From JAURVT01 sp049059935 (GTDB lineage: Bacteria; Actinomycetota; Actinomycetes; Propionibacteriales; Nocardioidaceae): a stretch of 64,000 bases of DNA. Positions 26,701 through 36,295 of this stretch are shown in pieces. How positions within the stretch are numbered: the first letter of the stretch is position 1; the number at the start of each line of letters is the position of its first letter. The notes under the pieces are model-generated. The model worked only from the letters and a program-made list of their open reading frames with translations, had not been told where the DNA came from and did no database searches. The stretch spans positions 20,305 to 84,304 of the forward strand of contig NZ_JBMGQR010000012.1 in the NCBI RefSeq assembly GCF_049059935.1, read 5' to 3'. A program made the translations under genes and the position numbers.

Positions 26701-27747
26701 GTGACAGCACCCGACCGCGACCTCCACCTCGCCCGCTGGACCCCGGACCCCGCGCACGACCCGTCCGAGCCGTGGGTGTCACCGGTCGTCGAGGTGGGCT
26801 TCGACGTGGCGTCGGCGCTGCCGTCGTGGTCGGCCGAGACGCCGGAGGGTGCCTGGGTCGACGTCGCGGTGCGGCGGGGGCCGGACGACCCCTGGTACAT
26901 GCTCGCCCGCTGGTCGTCCACCCACCAGGGCCGGACGACCTTCGGACGCGACACCGACGGGCTGGTGCGGCGACACGACGACGAGCTGGTCGTGGACGTC
27001 GCCGCGGGCTGGCGCACCGCGCAGCTGTCGCTGGCCCCGTTCCGCACCGGGGACGGGGCGTGGCCGCGCATGCGGTCGGCGTCGCTGCTGCTCTCGGGCG
27101 AGGCCGTGGCGGAGGCCGACGCCGGCACGCCGTCGGGGGTGGCGCACGCCGTCGACCTGCCCGCCTACTCCCAGCAGCTGCACCGCGACCTCACCGACCA
27201 CCCCGGTGGCGGCGGGCGGGCCTGGTGCTCCCCCACCGCCGTCAGCATGGTGCTCGACCACTGGGGTGCCGGACCGCCGACGCCGTCCGGTGGCAGCACC
27301 CGCGACGACGTCGTCCCGCTCGCCGCCGCCGCCGTCTTCGACTCCGGGTACGCCGGCACCGGCAACTGGGCGTTCAACACCGCCTACGCCGCGGGGCTCG
27401 GCGTCGACGCGTTCGTCACCCGCCTGCGCTCGCTCGAGGAGGCCGAGCTGTTCACCCGCGCGGGCATCCCGCTGGTCATCTCGATGGTGTTCGGCGCCGA
27501 CGAGCTCGACGGCGCCGGGTTCGACACCCAGGGCCACCTGATGGTGCTGCACGGCTTCGACGCGGCGGGCGACGTCCTCGTCCACGACCCCGCCTCGCAC
27601 CTCGAGCGCAGCAACGACGCCGTGCCGCGGACCTACCGTCGCGACCAGGTCGCGCGGGCCTGGCTCGGGCGGGCCAGCGGCGTCGCGTACGTCCTGCACC
27701 CGGCCGACGTCCCGCTGCCGGCGGCTCCCGCGGGCGCAGCCTGGTAG
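26701..27747 (+). CDS. C39-like cysteine peptidase without signal peptide, 348 aa
   Basis: Paralogue of the preceding secreted protein with the same two-domain plan: N-terminal beta domain (about residues 1-140), then LPAYSQQLHRDL, RAWCSPTAVSMVL with the catalytic Cys, GTGNWAFNTAYAAGLG and TQGHLMVLHGF with the His. No signal peptide or membrane helix is visible even if translation is extended upstream, so it appears cytosolic. A tandem duplication with changed location is the simplest explanation. It has its own leaderless promoter. Confidence 0.82.
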   Translation: MTAPDRDLHLARWTPDPAHDPSEPWVSPVVEVGFDVASALPSWSAETPEGAWVDVAVRRGPDDPWYMLARWSSTHQGRTTFGRDTDGLVRRHDDELVVDVAAGWRTAQLSLAPFRTGDGAWPRMRSASLLLSGEAVAEADAGTPSGVAHAVDLPAYSQQLHRDLTDHPGGGGRAWCSPTAVSMVLDHWGAGPPTPSGGSTRDDVVPLAAAAVFDSGYAGTGNWAFNTAYAAGLGVDAFVTRLRSLEEAELFTRAGIPLVISMVFGADELDGAGFDTQGHLMVLHGFDAAGDVLVHDPASHLERSNDAVPRTYRRDQVARAWLGRASGVAYVLHPADVPLPAAPAGAAW

Positions 27748-27795
27748 CCGCTGTCCGCCGTCGGTGAACGCCGGAAGCACCGGGGCACCTGCGAG

Positions 27796-27816
27796 GTTGA
27801 GTGCATCAGGCTCAAC
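27796..27816 (+). promoter_or_regulatory. HAIR-like operator (HspR) upstream of lon
   Basis: GTTGAGT, 7 bases, GCTCAAC: this differs from the HAIR consensus CTTGAGT-N7-ACTCAAG only at symmetric outer positions. It ends 18 bases before the lon ATG. In Streptomyces, HspR represses lon through such sites. No hspR gene is in this window. Confidence 0.7.
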
Positions 27817-27834
27817 TCCGAAAGAGGCTCCACC

Positions 27835-30183
<2,349 letters not shown>

Positions 30184-30189
30184 CGGGCG

Positions 30190-30227
30190 GGGACTCGGTC
30201 AGCGGACGGTGATGCTGACCGAGTCCC
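30190..30227 (+). terminator. Hairpin terminator of lon inside the opposing gene
   Basis: A perfect 14-bp stem (GGACTCGGTCAGC core at 30191-30203 with its complement at 30214-30226, plus one more pair) and a 10-base loop, 7 bases after the lon stop. It overlaps the last codons of the convergent molybdoenzyme gene, so those codons also encode the hairpin. Confidence 0.65.
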
Positions 30228-31737
30228 AGCCGGTGGCGCCGTCGGGGAGGACGTCGGCGCGCTCGGAGGTCTGGGTGTAGCCGCTGCGGTCGGTGGCGCG
30301 CACCTGGATGACGTGGTCGCCGGGCTCGGCGTCCCACTCCACGACCCACTGCACCCAGGTGTCGACGTTCGGCACGCGTCCCAGGCGCGCCTGCTGCCAG
30401 CGGCCGTCGCCGACCTTGATCTCCACCTTCTCGATGCCGGTGTGCTGCGCCCAGGCCACGCCCGCGACGGCCACGGTGCCGGCGTCGACGTCCGAGCGGG
30501 GCGTGTCGATGCGCGACTGCGTCTTGACCGGCCCCTTCTCGCCCCAGCCGCGCTGGGTCCAGTAGGCGTCGATGTCGTCGAAGCGGGTGACCTCCCAGTC
30601 CACGACCCACTTGGTCGCCGAGACGTACCCGTAGAGGCCGGGCACCACCTGGCGCACCGGGAACCCGTGCTCGATCGGCAGCGGCTCGCCGTCCATCGCC
30701 ACCGCGAGCAGGGCGTCGCGGCCGTCGGTGAGCGCCTCGATCGGGGTGCCGCACGTCCAGCCGTCCTCCGACGTCGACAGCAGCGCGTCCGCGCCCCGCT
30801 GGACGCCGGCCTCGGCGAGGATGCCCGCGATCGGCACGCCCGACCAGACGGTGTTGCCGATCAGGTCGCCGCCCACCTCGTTGGAGACGCAGCACAGCGT
30901 CACCCAGGCGTCGCTCAGGCCGCGGTCGAGCAGGTCCTGGTAGGTCAGGGTGATCTCGCGGTCGACCATGCCGTGGATGCGCAGCGACCACTCCGCGGGA
31001 TCGATGGACGGCGTGCTGAGCGCGGTGTCGATCCGGTAGAACTCGCTCGAGGGCGTGAGGAACGGTGACACCCCGTCCACGCCCAGGTCGGCGCCGGCCG
31101 GCACCACGGCGGGACGGACGGGCAGGCGCAGCGTCGATCGCGCGCCCTCCGCGGCCCGCCGTCCGGCGCCGACGACGCGGCTCGCGCCGCCGAGCACGAC
31201 CGCACCGGCCACCACCACGGCCACCTCCACCAGGAAGCGTCGACGGTTCTCACCGTCGGCCTGCTCGGTGCGGGGCCGCAGCAACCAGCGCGCGACGGTG
31301 ACGGTGATGATGCCGCCGACCAGCGGCGACACCGCGTCCAGCTGCCCGGAGTCCGGACGGGACACGACGGCGACCGCGCCGGCGACCGCGACGGCGATGA
31401 AGCCCGCGGCGGCCCAGCCCGGTCGGCGCACCACCTGGGTGCCGAGCACGGCGCCCAGCAGGACGACGACGACCACGACGGCCGACACCAGCGCCGGCTT
31501 GTCGGCCGTGCCGAGCAGGTCGATGGCCGGACGGGCCAGCGCTCCCGGGGCGGCGGCGATGACGGCCTCGCCGGTCGCCACGACCGGGGAGGCGGACGCC
31601 CCGAGCACCCGCGCGACGACCTCGGTGACCGCGAGGCCGACGAGTGCCGCGACGGTCCCGGCGACGACGGCCGCACCCCGGCCCGGCGTCTCCGTCGGCG
31701 GTGTCGTCCCTGAACTGGTCTGCGTGCTCGTTGCCAC
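30199..31737 (-). CDS. Membrane-anchored molybdopterin oxidoreductase (sulfite-oxidase fold)
   Basis: About five N-terminal membrane helices (residues 20-190) precede an extracytoplasmic SUOX-type domain. The Mo-coordinating Cys lies in VTLCCVSNEVGGDLIGNTVW; WTCGTPIEAL and PVRQVVPGLYGYVSAT are further cofactor contacts; the C-terminal Ig-like dimerisation domain has VEIKVGDGRWQQARL. Relatives oxidise sulfite or reduce sulfoxides; the reaction here is not proven. 512 residues. The GTG at 31737 fits a CAGGAT box 6 bases upstream. The last codons overlap the lon terminator. Confidence 0.87.
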   Translation of the reverse strand: MATSTQTSSGTTPPTETPGRGAAVVAGTVAALVGLAVTEVVARVLGASASPVVATGEAVIAAAPGALARPAIDLLGTADKPALVSAVVVVVVLLGAVLGTQVVRRPGWAAAGFIAVAVAGAVAVVSRPDSGQLDAVSPLVGGIITVTVARWLLRPRTEQADGENRRRFLVEVAVVVAGAVVLGGASRVVGAGRRAAEGARSTLRLPVRPAVVPAGADLGVDGVSPFLTPSSEFYRIDTALSTPSIDPAEWSLRIHGMVDREITLTYQDLLDRGLSDAWVTLCCVSNEVGGDLIGNTVWSGVPIAGILAEAGVQRGADALLSTSEDGWTCGTPIEALTDGRDALLAVAMDGEPLPIEHGFPVRQVVPGLYGYVSATKWVVDWEVTRFDDIDAYWTQRGWGEKGPVKTQSRIDTPRSDVDAGTVAVAGVAWAQHTGIEKVEIKVGDGRWQQARLGRVPNVDTWVQWVVEWDAEPGDHVIQVRATDRSGYTQTSERADVLPDGATGWDSVSITVR

Positions 31738-31743
31738 CCCACC

Positions 31744-31782
31744 ATCCTGCCTCGCGGGGTGAACCCGCACGTGCGGGAGGAT
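31744..31782. promoter_or_regulatory. Divergent promoters with a 14-bp palindrome
   Basis: CAGGAT on the minus strand (31744-31749) is 6 bases before the molybdoenzyme GTG, and GAGGAT on the plus strand (31777-31782) is 7 bases before the ispF ATG. Between them lies the perfect palindrome CCCGCACGTGCGGG (31764-31777), which touches the ispF box and could be an operator. Confidence 0.4.
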
Positions 31783-31789
31783 GGGCCGC

Positions 31790-32293
31790 ATGGCTCCCGA
31801 GGTCCCCCTGCCCCGCGTCGGCACCGGCGTCGACGTGCACCGCCTCACCGCCGACCGTCCGCTCTGGGTGGCCGGGCTGCACTGGCCCGACGAGCCGCGC
31901 GGCCTCGACGGCCACTCCGACGCCGACGTGGTGTGCCACGCGCTGTGCGACGCGCTGCTGGCCGCCGCCGGCCTGGGCGACCTCGGCACCAACGTGGGGA
32001 CCTCCGACCCCGCCTGGGCCGGCGCGAGCGGCGCCGACCTGCTCGCCGAGATCGTCCGTCGGGTCCGGGCCGCGGGGTTCGCGGTCGGCAACGCGTCGGT
32101 GCAGCTGGTGGGTGGCGTCCCCCGTCTCGGTGCACGCCGCGCCGAGGCGGAGGCGCTGCTGACACGCACCGTCGGCGCCCCCGTGTCGCTGTCGGCCACC
32201 ACCACCGACGGTCTCGGCCTGACCGGCCGCGGCGAGGGCCTGGCCGCGATCGCGACGGCGCTCGTCGTCCCGACGGGCGCCTCGCGGGCCTGA
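31790..32293 (+). CDS. ispF: 2-C-methyl-D-erythritol 2,4-cyclodiphosphate synthase
   Basis: Fifth enzyme of the MEP isoprenoid pathway; forms the cyclic diphosphate with release of CMP. Metal-site motif GTGVDVHRL (about residues 11-19), the family signature DGHSDADVVCHALCDALLAA, and TTTDGLGLTGRGEGLAA at the end. 167 residues, normal. In mycobacteria ispD lies immediately upstream next to carD; here ispD is absent, and a NirD-like gene on the opposite strand separates ispF from carD. The ATG at 31790 is preferred over the one at 31781. Confidence 0.95.
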   Translation: MAPEVPLPRVGTGVDVHRLTADRPLWVAGLHWPDEPRGLDGHSDADVVCHALCDALLAAAGLGDLGTNVGTSDPAWAGASGADLLAEIVRRVRAAGFAVGNASVQLVGGVPRLGARRAEAEALLTRTVGAPVSLSATTTDGLGLTGRGEGLAAIATALVVPTGASRA

Positions 32294-32298
32294 GGAGC

Positions 32299-32673
32299 TC
32301 AGGTCGGACGGACGCGCACCGTCACCGACACCTCGACGTGCCCGTCGACCAGACGGGTGTCGTAGGCCGGGAGCGACGGCTCGGGCTGCTCGAGCCCCTC
32401 ACCCGTCGCGAGGTCGAACAGCTGGTGGCCGGCCGGCGCGGCGACGTACGGGCGGCCCGAGCGACGCCCGACGATCCCGCGGGCCATCGTCGGCGTCCCG
32501 GCGTACGGATCGCGGTTGCCGACGGCGTGCACCGTCCGCTCGCCCGTGCGGAACAGCGCGATCTGCTTGCCGCGCACCAGGGCGGACACGCCGACGTCGA
32601 CCTCGAGGTCGGCCGTGGCGCAGACCCTGACCCACCGGGCGGCGGTGGTGGTGGGCGCCGTCCCTCTGACCAT
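32299..32673 (-). CDS. NirD-like Rieske-fold protein, 124 aa
   Basis: Resembles the small subunit of assimilatory nitrite reductase (NirD): WVRVCATADLEVDVGVSAL, QIALFRTGERTVHAVGNRDPYAG, GRPYVAAPAGHQLFDLATGEGL. Rieske cluster ligands are missing, as is normal for NirD. No nirB is in the window, so it either partners a distant NirB or has another role. Leaderless ATG start (TAGCGT 6 bases upstream). It converges with ispF across a 5-base gap. Confidence 0.82.
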   Translation of the reverse strand: MVRGTAPTTTAARWVRVCATADLEVDVGVSALVRGKQIALFRTGERTVHAVGNRDPYAGTPTMARGIVGRRSGRPYVAAPAGHQLFDLATGEGLEQPEPSLPAYDTRLVDGHVEVSVTVRVRPT

Positions 32674-32679
32674 GCATGG

Positions 32680-32685
32680 ACGCTA
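32680..32685 (-). promoter_or_regulatory. Leaderless -10 element for the NirD-like gene
   Basis: TAGCGT on the minus strand, 6 bases before the ATG at 32673. Confidence 0.45.
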
Positions 32686-32757
32686 GGCACCGGGCGTTTC
32701 AACGGCGCTACGCCACGTAACGGGCGCGCAAACAGTTGTCCGGGCGCCCGGGACGCA

Positions 32758-32792
32758 GCACCGCCCCCGTCCGACGTGGACGGGGGCGGTGC
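32758..32792 (-). terminator. carD terminator
   Basis: A perfect 15-bp stem (GCACCGCCCCCGTCC at 32758-32772 with its complement at 32778-32792) and a 5-base loop GACGT, 22 bases past the carD stop. One of the strongest hairpins in the window. Confidence 0.8.
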
Positions 32793-32814
32793 GGCGATCA
32801 GCGTGAGCCGGTGC

Positions 32815-33300
32815 TCAGGAGGCCAGGACCTCGTCGAGCAGCGTCTCGGCCTTGTCCTCGTTGGTGCTCTCGGCGAGCGCCAGCTCGGAGACGAGGATCT
32901 GGCGGGCCTTGGCGAGCATGCGCTTCTCGCCGGCCGACAGCCCGCGGTCACGCTCGCGGCGCCACAGGTCGCGGACGACCTCGGCCACCTTCATGACGTC
33001 GCCGGAGTGCAGCTTCTCCAGGTTGGCCTTGTACCGTCGGGACCAGTTCGTGGGCTCCTCGGCGTGCTCGGCACGCAGGACGCCGAAGACGCGCTCGAGC
33101 CCGTCCTTGTCGACCACGTCGCGGACACCGACCAGGTCGGTGTTGCAGGCGGGCACCCGGACGACGAGGTCGTTCTGTGCGACGATGCGAAGGACGAGGT
33201 ACTCGCGAGCCTCACCCTTGATGGTTCGCTGCTCGATGTCCTCGATGACCGCTGCACCGTGGTTGGGGTAGACGACCGTTTCACCGACGGAAAATGTCAT
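32815..33300 (-). CDS. carD: CarD, RNA polymerase-binding transcription factor
   Basis: An essential actinobacterial global regulator that binds RNA polymerase beta and stabilises open complexes at promoters. N-terminal RID/Tudor domain: FSVGETVVYPNHGAAVIEDI (about residues 3-22) and YLVLRIVAQNDLVVRVP; C-terminal helical DNA-binding domain with RRYKANLEKL, the WRRERDRGLS tryptophan wedge and GEKRMLAKARQIL. 161 residues from the ATG at 33300, preceded by AAGGGCGAAG. Divergent from the lpqE-like gene as in mycobacteria. Confidence 0.97.
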   Translation of the reverse strand: MTFSVGETVVYPNHGAAVIEDIEQRTIKGEAREYLVLRIVAQNDLVVRVPACNTDLVGVRDVVDKDGLERVFGVLRAEHAEEPTNWSRRYKANLEKLHSGDVMKVAEVVRDLWRRERDRGLSAGEKRMLAKARQILVSELALAESTNEDKAETLLDEVLAS

Positions 33301-33576
33301 ATGTTCTTCGCCCTTTCTTAGACGCCCAGGATACCACGCCTTTCGGACAGCCTTTCTGACGTTTGTGCAGGTCAGAGGCCACATCGGGGCTTGACAACGG
33401 AGCCTCGAGGTGCCACCTCGCGTGCGCGCGCCCCGTGGGAGAGGTGTCGTGACGGCCCGTCCGGGCAGGTCGGCACGGGGTCGGCGCCGCGTCCCGGCGG
33501 GCTCGGAGCGACCTCATGACGACCACCTGCTGGACACGCGTGCCGGGTCGGGATGCTGCACCCCGGGCGCGCTCGC

Positions 33577-33582
33577 TAGGGT
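33577..33582 (+). promoter_or_regulatory. -10 element of the lpqE-like gene
   Basis: TAGGGT about 61 bases before the GTG at 33644. A GAAAGG ribosome site lies in the leader. The divergent carD-lpqE gap (33301-33643) shows no further gene. Confidence 0.4.
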
Positions 33583-33643
33583 GAGGTCTGCCCGGCGCGG
33601 TCGTCGCCCGGAGCCGCTGTCGGACCGAGAAAGGCCGGGACCC

Positions 33644-34255
33644 GTGCCCCCTCGCCCCATCAAGACCCTGACGTCGTACCGGGGTGCCGCCGTGGCGGCC
33701 GCCGCCGTGCTCGCGCTGACGGTGTCGGGCTGCGCCACCGGCTTCAACGCCGAGACCAACCGGGAGTACGCGCCGGCGGTGGGCACCAACGCCCGCGAGG
33801 ACGACATCAGCGTCCTGAACGCGCTGTTCGTGACCAACCCCGACCAGACCGCCACCTTGTCGACGGTGCTGCTCGACAGCGCCGGCGACGACACGCTCAC
33901 CGGCGTCGAGGTCACCAGCGATGACGGCCAGGTGGACGCGACGATCGAGGAGCCGATCCAGCTCGAGCGCGGCGTCAGCTTCTCGGTGGGCGAGGAGCCC
34001 AACGTCGTCATCGAGGGCAGCTTCATCCCCGGTCAGTTCCTGCGCACCACCCTGACGTTCGCCGACGCCGGCGAGATCAGCTTCCGGGCCATCGTGGTCG
34101 AGCGCACCGCGGAGTACCGCGAGGTCGCGGCTCCGTCCATCGTGCCCACGGAGTCCGAGCCCACGGAGTCCGAGCCCACCGAGCCGGGATCGAGCGCGGC
34201 GCCGTCGGACTCCCCGTCCACCGAGCCGACCCCCTCGGACGAGCCCACCAGCTGA
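33644..34255 (+). CDS. LpqE-like lipoprotein, 203 aa
   Basis: The signal ends in lipobox VSGC (lipidated Cys30). The mature beta-rich domain (about residues 40-155: GTNAREDDISVLNALFV, SFSVGEEPNVVIEG, FIPGQFLRTTLTF) resembles the LpqE/PCu(A)C-like fold. A Ser/Glu/Pro/Thr repeat tail follows (TESEPTESEPTEPG). In M. tuberculosis, lpqE (Rv3584) also sits divergent to carD (Rv3583c), which supports the call. The function of LpqE is unknown. GTG start with a GAAAGG site. Confidence 0.78.
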   Translation: MPPRPIKTLTSYRGAAVAAAAVLALTVSGCATGFNAETNREYAPAVGTNAREDDISVLNALFVTNPDQTATLSTVLLDSAGDDTLTGVEVTSDDGQVDATIEEPIQLERGVSFSVGEEPNVVIEGSFIPGQFLRTTLTFADAGEISFRAIVVERTAEYREVAAPSIVPTESEPTESEPTEPGSSAAPSDSPSTEPTPSDEPTS

Positions 34256-34278
34256 GACCGGCGGGCCCGCCCCGCCGA

Positions 34279-34956
34279 TCAGCTCTCGTACTTGTAGCCC
34301 AGGCCGCGGACGGTCACCAGCAGGTGCGGGTTGCCGGGGTCGGGCTCGATCTTGGCGCGCAGGCGCTTGACGTGGACGTCGAGCGTCTTGGTGTCGCCCA
34401 CGTAGTCCGCGCCCCAGACGCGGTCGATCAGCTGGCCGCGGGTCAGCACCCGGCCGCTGTTGCGCAGGAACATCTCGAGCAGCTCGAACTCCTTGAGCGG
34501 CAGCCGCACGTCCGTGCCGTCGACGGTGACGACGTGCCGCTCCACGTCCATCCGGACGCGTCCGGACTCCAGCGCGGTGGGCGACTCGTCCACGTCGGAG
34601 CCGCGACGCAGGACGGCGCGGATGCGCGCGACCAGCTCGCGGGGGCTGTAGGGCTTGGTGACGTAGTCGTCGGCGCCCAGCTCGAGCCCGACCACCTTGT
34701 CGACCTCGGTGTCCTTGGCGCTGACCATGATCACCGGCACGTTGGACGTCTGGCGGATCTGACGGCAGACCTCGGTGCCCGGCAGGCCGGGCAGCATCAG
34801 GTCGAGCAGCACGATGTCGGCGCCGCCGCGGTCGAACTCCTCGAGCGCTCCGGGGCCGGTGTCGGCCACGGCGACGTCGAAGCCCTCCTTGCGCAGGACG
34901 TAGGCGAGAGCGTCGCTGTAGCTCTCCTCGTCCTCGACCACGAGCACTCGGGTCAC
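34279..34956 (-). CDS. regX3: Response regulator RegX3/PhoP-like
   Basis: An OmpR-family regulator partnered with SenX3 in phosphate-limitation control. Receiver domain with VLVVEDEESY, phospho-acceptor Asp in LLDLMLPG (near residue 52), MVSAKD and VTKPYSP; C-terminal winged helix (about 130-225) with LPLKEFELLEMFLRNSGRV, DVHVKRLRAKI and VRGLGYKYES. 225 residues. GTG start overlapping the senX3 stop by 4 bases, with AAGGAGG upstream. A PHO-box-like repeat lies upstream of senX3. Confidence 0.95.
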   Translation of the reverse strand: MTRVLVVEDEESYSDALAYVLRKEGFDVAVADTGPGALEEFDRGGADIVLLDLMLPGLPGTEVCRQIRQTSNVPVIMVSAKDTEVDKVVGLELGADDYVTKPYSPRELVARIRAVLRRGSDVDESPTALESGRVRMDVERHVVTVDGTDVRLPLKEFELLEMFLRNSGRVLTRGQLIDRVWGADYVGDTKTLDVHVKRLRAKIEPDPGNPHLLVTVRGLGYKYES

Positions 34957-36161
34957 TGGCGTGCCTCCTTGGGGCTGAGCAGGTGGGCGCCGGAGGACCC
35001 GGCACCGGTGGTGGCGTCCGTGACGTCGACGTCGAACGACTCCGGCGCGTGGACGGGCAGGGTGATGGTGAACGAGGAACCGGCGCCGGGCTCGCTCCAC
35101 ACCCGCACCGACCCTCCGTGGCTCGCGGCCACGTGCTTGACGATCGACAGGCCCAGGCCGGTGCCGCCGGTGGCGCGGGCACGGGCGGGGTCGACGCGGT
35201 AGAAGCGCTCGAAGATCCGGCCGATCTCGCTGTGCGGGATGCCGATGCCCTGGTCGGCGACGCTGATCGCGACGTCGTCGCCTTCGCGGCTCGCCGTGAC
35301 GGCGACCTTGGACCCCTCGGGGCTGTAGGTGACGGCGTTCTCCACCAGGTTCGAGATCGCGGCGAGCACCTGGTCGGGGTCGCCGAGCACCCACAGGTCG
35401 CTCTCGCACGAGGTGGCCACCGCGATGTCCTTGGCGTCGGCCTCGGTGAGGCTGGCCTCGACGGCCGCGCAGACGGTGGCGGCGACGTCGATCTCGACGG
35501 GCTCGTCGACGAGCTGGTCGCCCTGGAGCCGGGACAGGTCGATGATCTGCTGCACCAGCCGCGTGAGCCGCTCGCTCTCGCCCCGCATCCGTCCGGCGAA
35601 CCGGACGACGGCCTCGGGGTCGTCGCTCGCCTCGGACACCGCCTCGGCCAGCAGGTTGAGCGCGCCGACGGGCGTCTTGAGCTCGTGGCTCACGTTGGCC
35701 ACGAAGTCGCGGCGGATGGACTCGACGCGACGCTCGCGCGTGCGGTCCTCCACGAGCACCAGCATCAGCCGCGACGACAGCGGGGCGACGCGCGCCGACA
35801 GCGCGAGGGGCTGCGACGACCGCGGGCTGAGCACGCTGAGCTCGGTGGTGCGGACCTGGCCGTCGCGGCGCACCAGCCGCACGAGCTCCATCAGCTCGTC
35901 GGAGTCGAGGCGGTCCTCGCGCACCATGCCGATCGCGTAGGCGGGCGCGGACGCCTTGAGGACGCTGTCGTCGGGCCCGACGAGCACGGCCGACGAGCGC
36001 AGGACGCCGAGCACCGACTCGACGCCGGCGGGCACGTCGGGGGCGGGGCGCTCGGGCTCGCGACGCTGCTCGCGCTCGCTGAGGCGGAACAGGAACACCG
36101 CGCCGGCTCCCAGCAGGGCGCCGAGGAGCCCGACGAGGATGACACCCAGCTCGTTGGCCAC
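34953..36161 (-). CDS. senX3: Sensor histidine kinase SenX3/PhoR-like
   Basis: One N-terminal membrane helix (about residues 5-28), a PAS-like domain (about 45-150), then HisKA with the phospho-His in FVANVSHELKTPVGAL and a HATPase domain with NLVENAVTYSPEG (N box), VADQGIGIP and GTGLGLSIVKHV (G boxes). 402 residues from the GTG at 36161, chosen because TACGAT lies 7 bases upstream. The longer start at 36188 would place that promoter inside the gene. Co-transcribed with regX3, divergent from phoU. Confidence 0.94.
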   Translation of the reverse strand: MANELGVILVGLLGALLGAGAVFLFRLSEREQRREPERPAPDVPAGVESVLGVLRSSAVLVGPDDSVLKASAPAYAIGMVREDRLDSDELMELVRLVRRDGQVRTTELSVLSPRSSQPLALSARVAPLSSRLMLVLVEDRTRERRVESIRRDFVANVSHELKTPVGALNLLAEAVSEASDDPEAVVRFAGRMRGESERLTRLVQQIIDLSRLQGDQLVDEPVEIDVAATVCAAVEASLTEADAKDIAVATSCESDLWVLGDPDQVLAAISNLVENAVTYSPEGSKVAVTASREGDDVAISVADQGIGIPHSEIGRIFERFYRVDPARARATGGTGLGLSIVKHVAASHGGSVRVWSEPGAGSSFTITLPVHAPESFDVDVTDATTGAGSSGAHLLSPKEARQ

Positions 36162-36168
36162 GCGGCCG

Positions 36169-36174
36169 ATCGTA
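36169..36174 (-). promoter_or_regulatory. Leaderless -10 element for senX3
   Basis: TACGAT on the minus strand, 7 bases before the GTG at 36161. The half-site GTTCAC at 36183-36188 lies just upstream of it. Confidence 0.5.
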
Positions 36175-36234
36175 CGCGGACGGTTCACCGCGACTTCGCC
36201 GTCGAGACGGCCCCGACCTGCAGTTTCGTCTCCT

Positions 36235-36256
36235 GTTCACGCCTCGTTCACGGCCG
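36235..36256. promoter_or_regulatory. PHO-box-like direct repeat
   Basis: Two 11-base units in tandem, GTTCACGCCTC and GTTCACGGCCG, match the actinobacterial PhoP/RegX3 site format (GTTCAC every 11 bases). It lies between the divergent senX3 and phoU promoters, about 27 bases before the phoU -10 box, placed for autoregulation. Confidence 0.75.
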
Positions 36257-36282
36257 GTCGCCCCCCAGTCACCCGGGTTACC

Positions 36283-36288
36283 TACCGT
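36283..36288 (+). promoter_or_regulatory. Leaderless -10 element for phoU
   Basis: TACCGT, 7 bases before the phoU ATG at 36296. Confidence 0.5.
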
Positions 36289-36295
36289 TCTCTCC

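Noticed and set aside
34260..34271. GGCGGGCCCGCC palindrome between the convergent lpqE-like and regX3 genes
   Set aside because: No loop can form without melting the centre, so it is a poor terminator; left unannotated.
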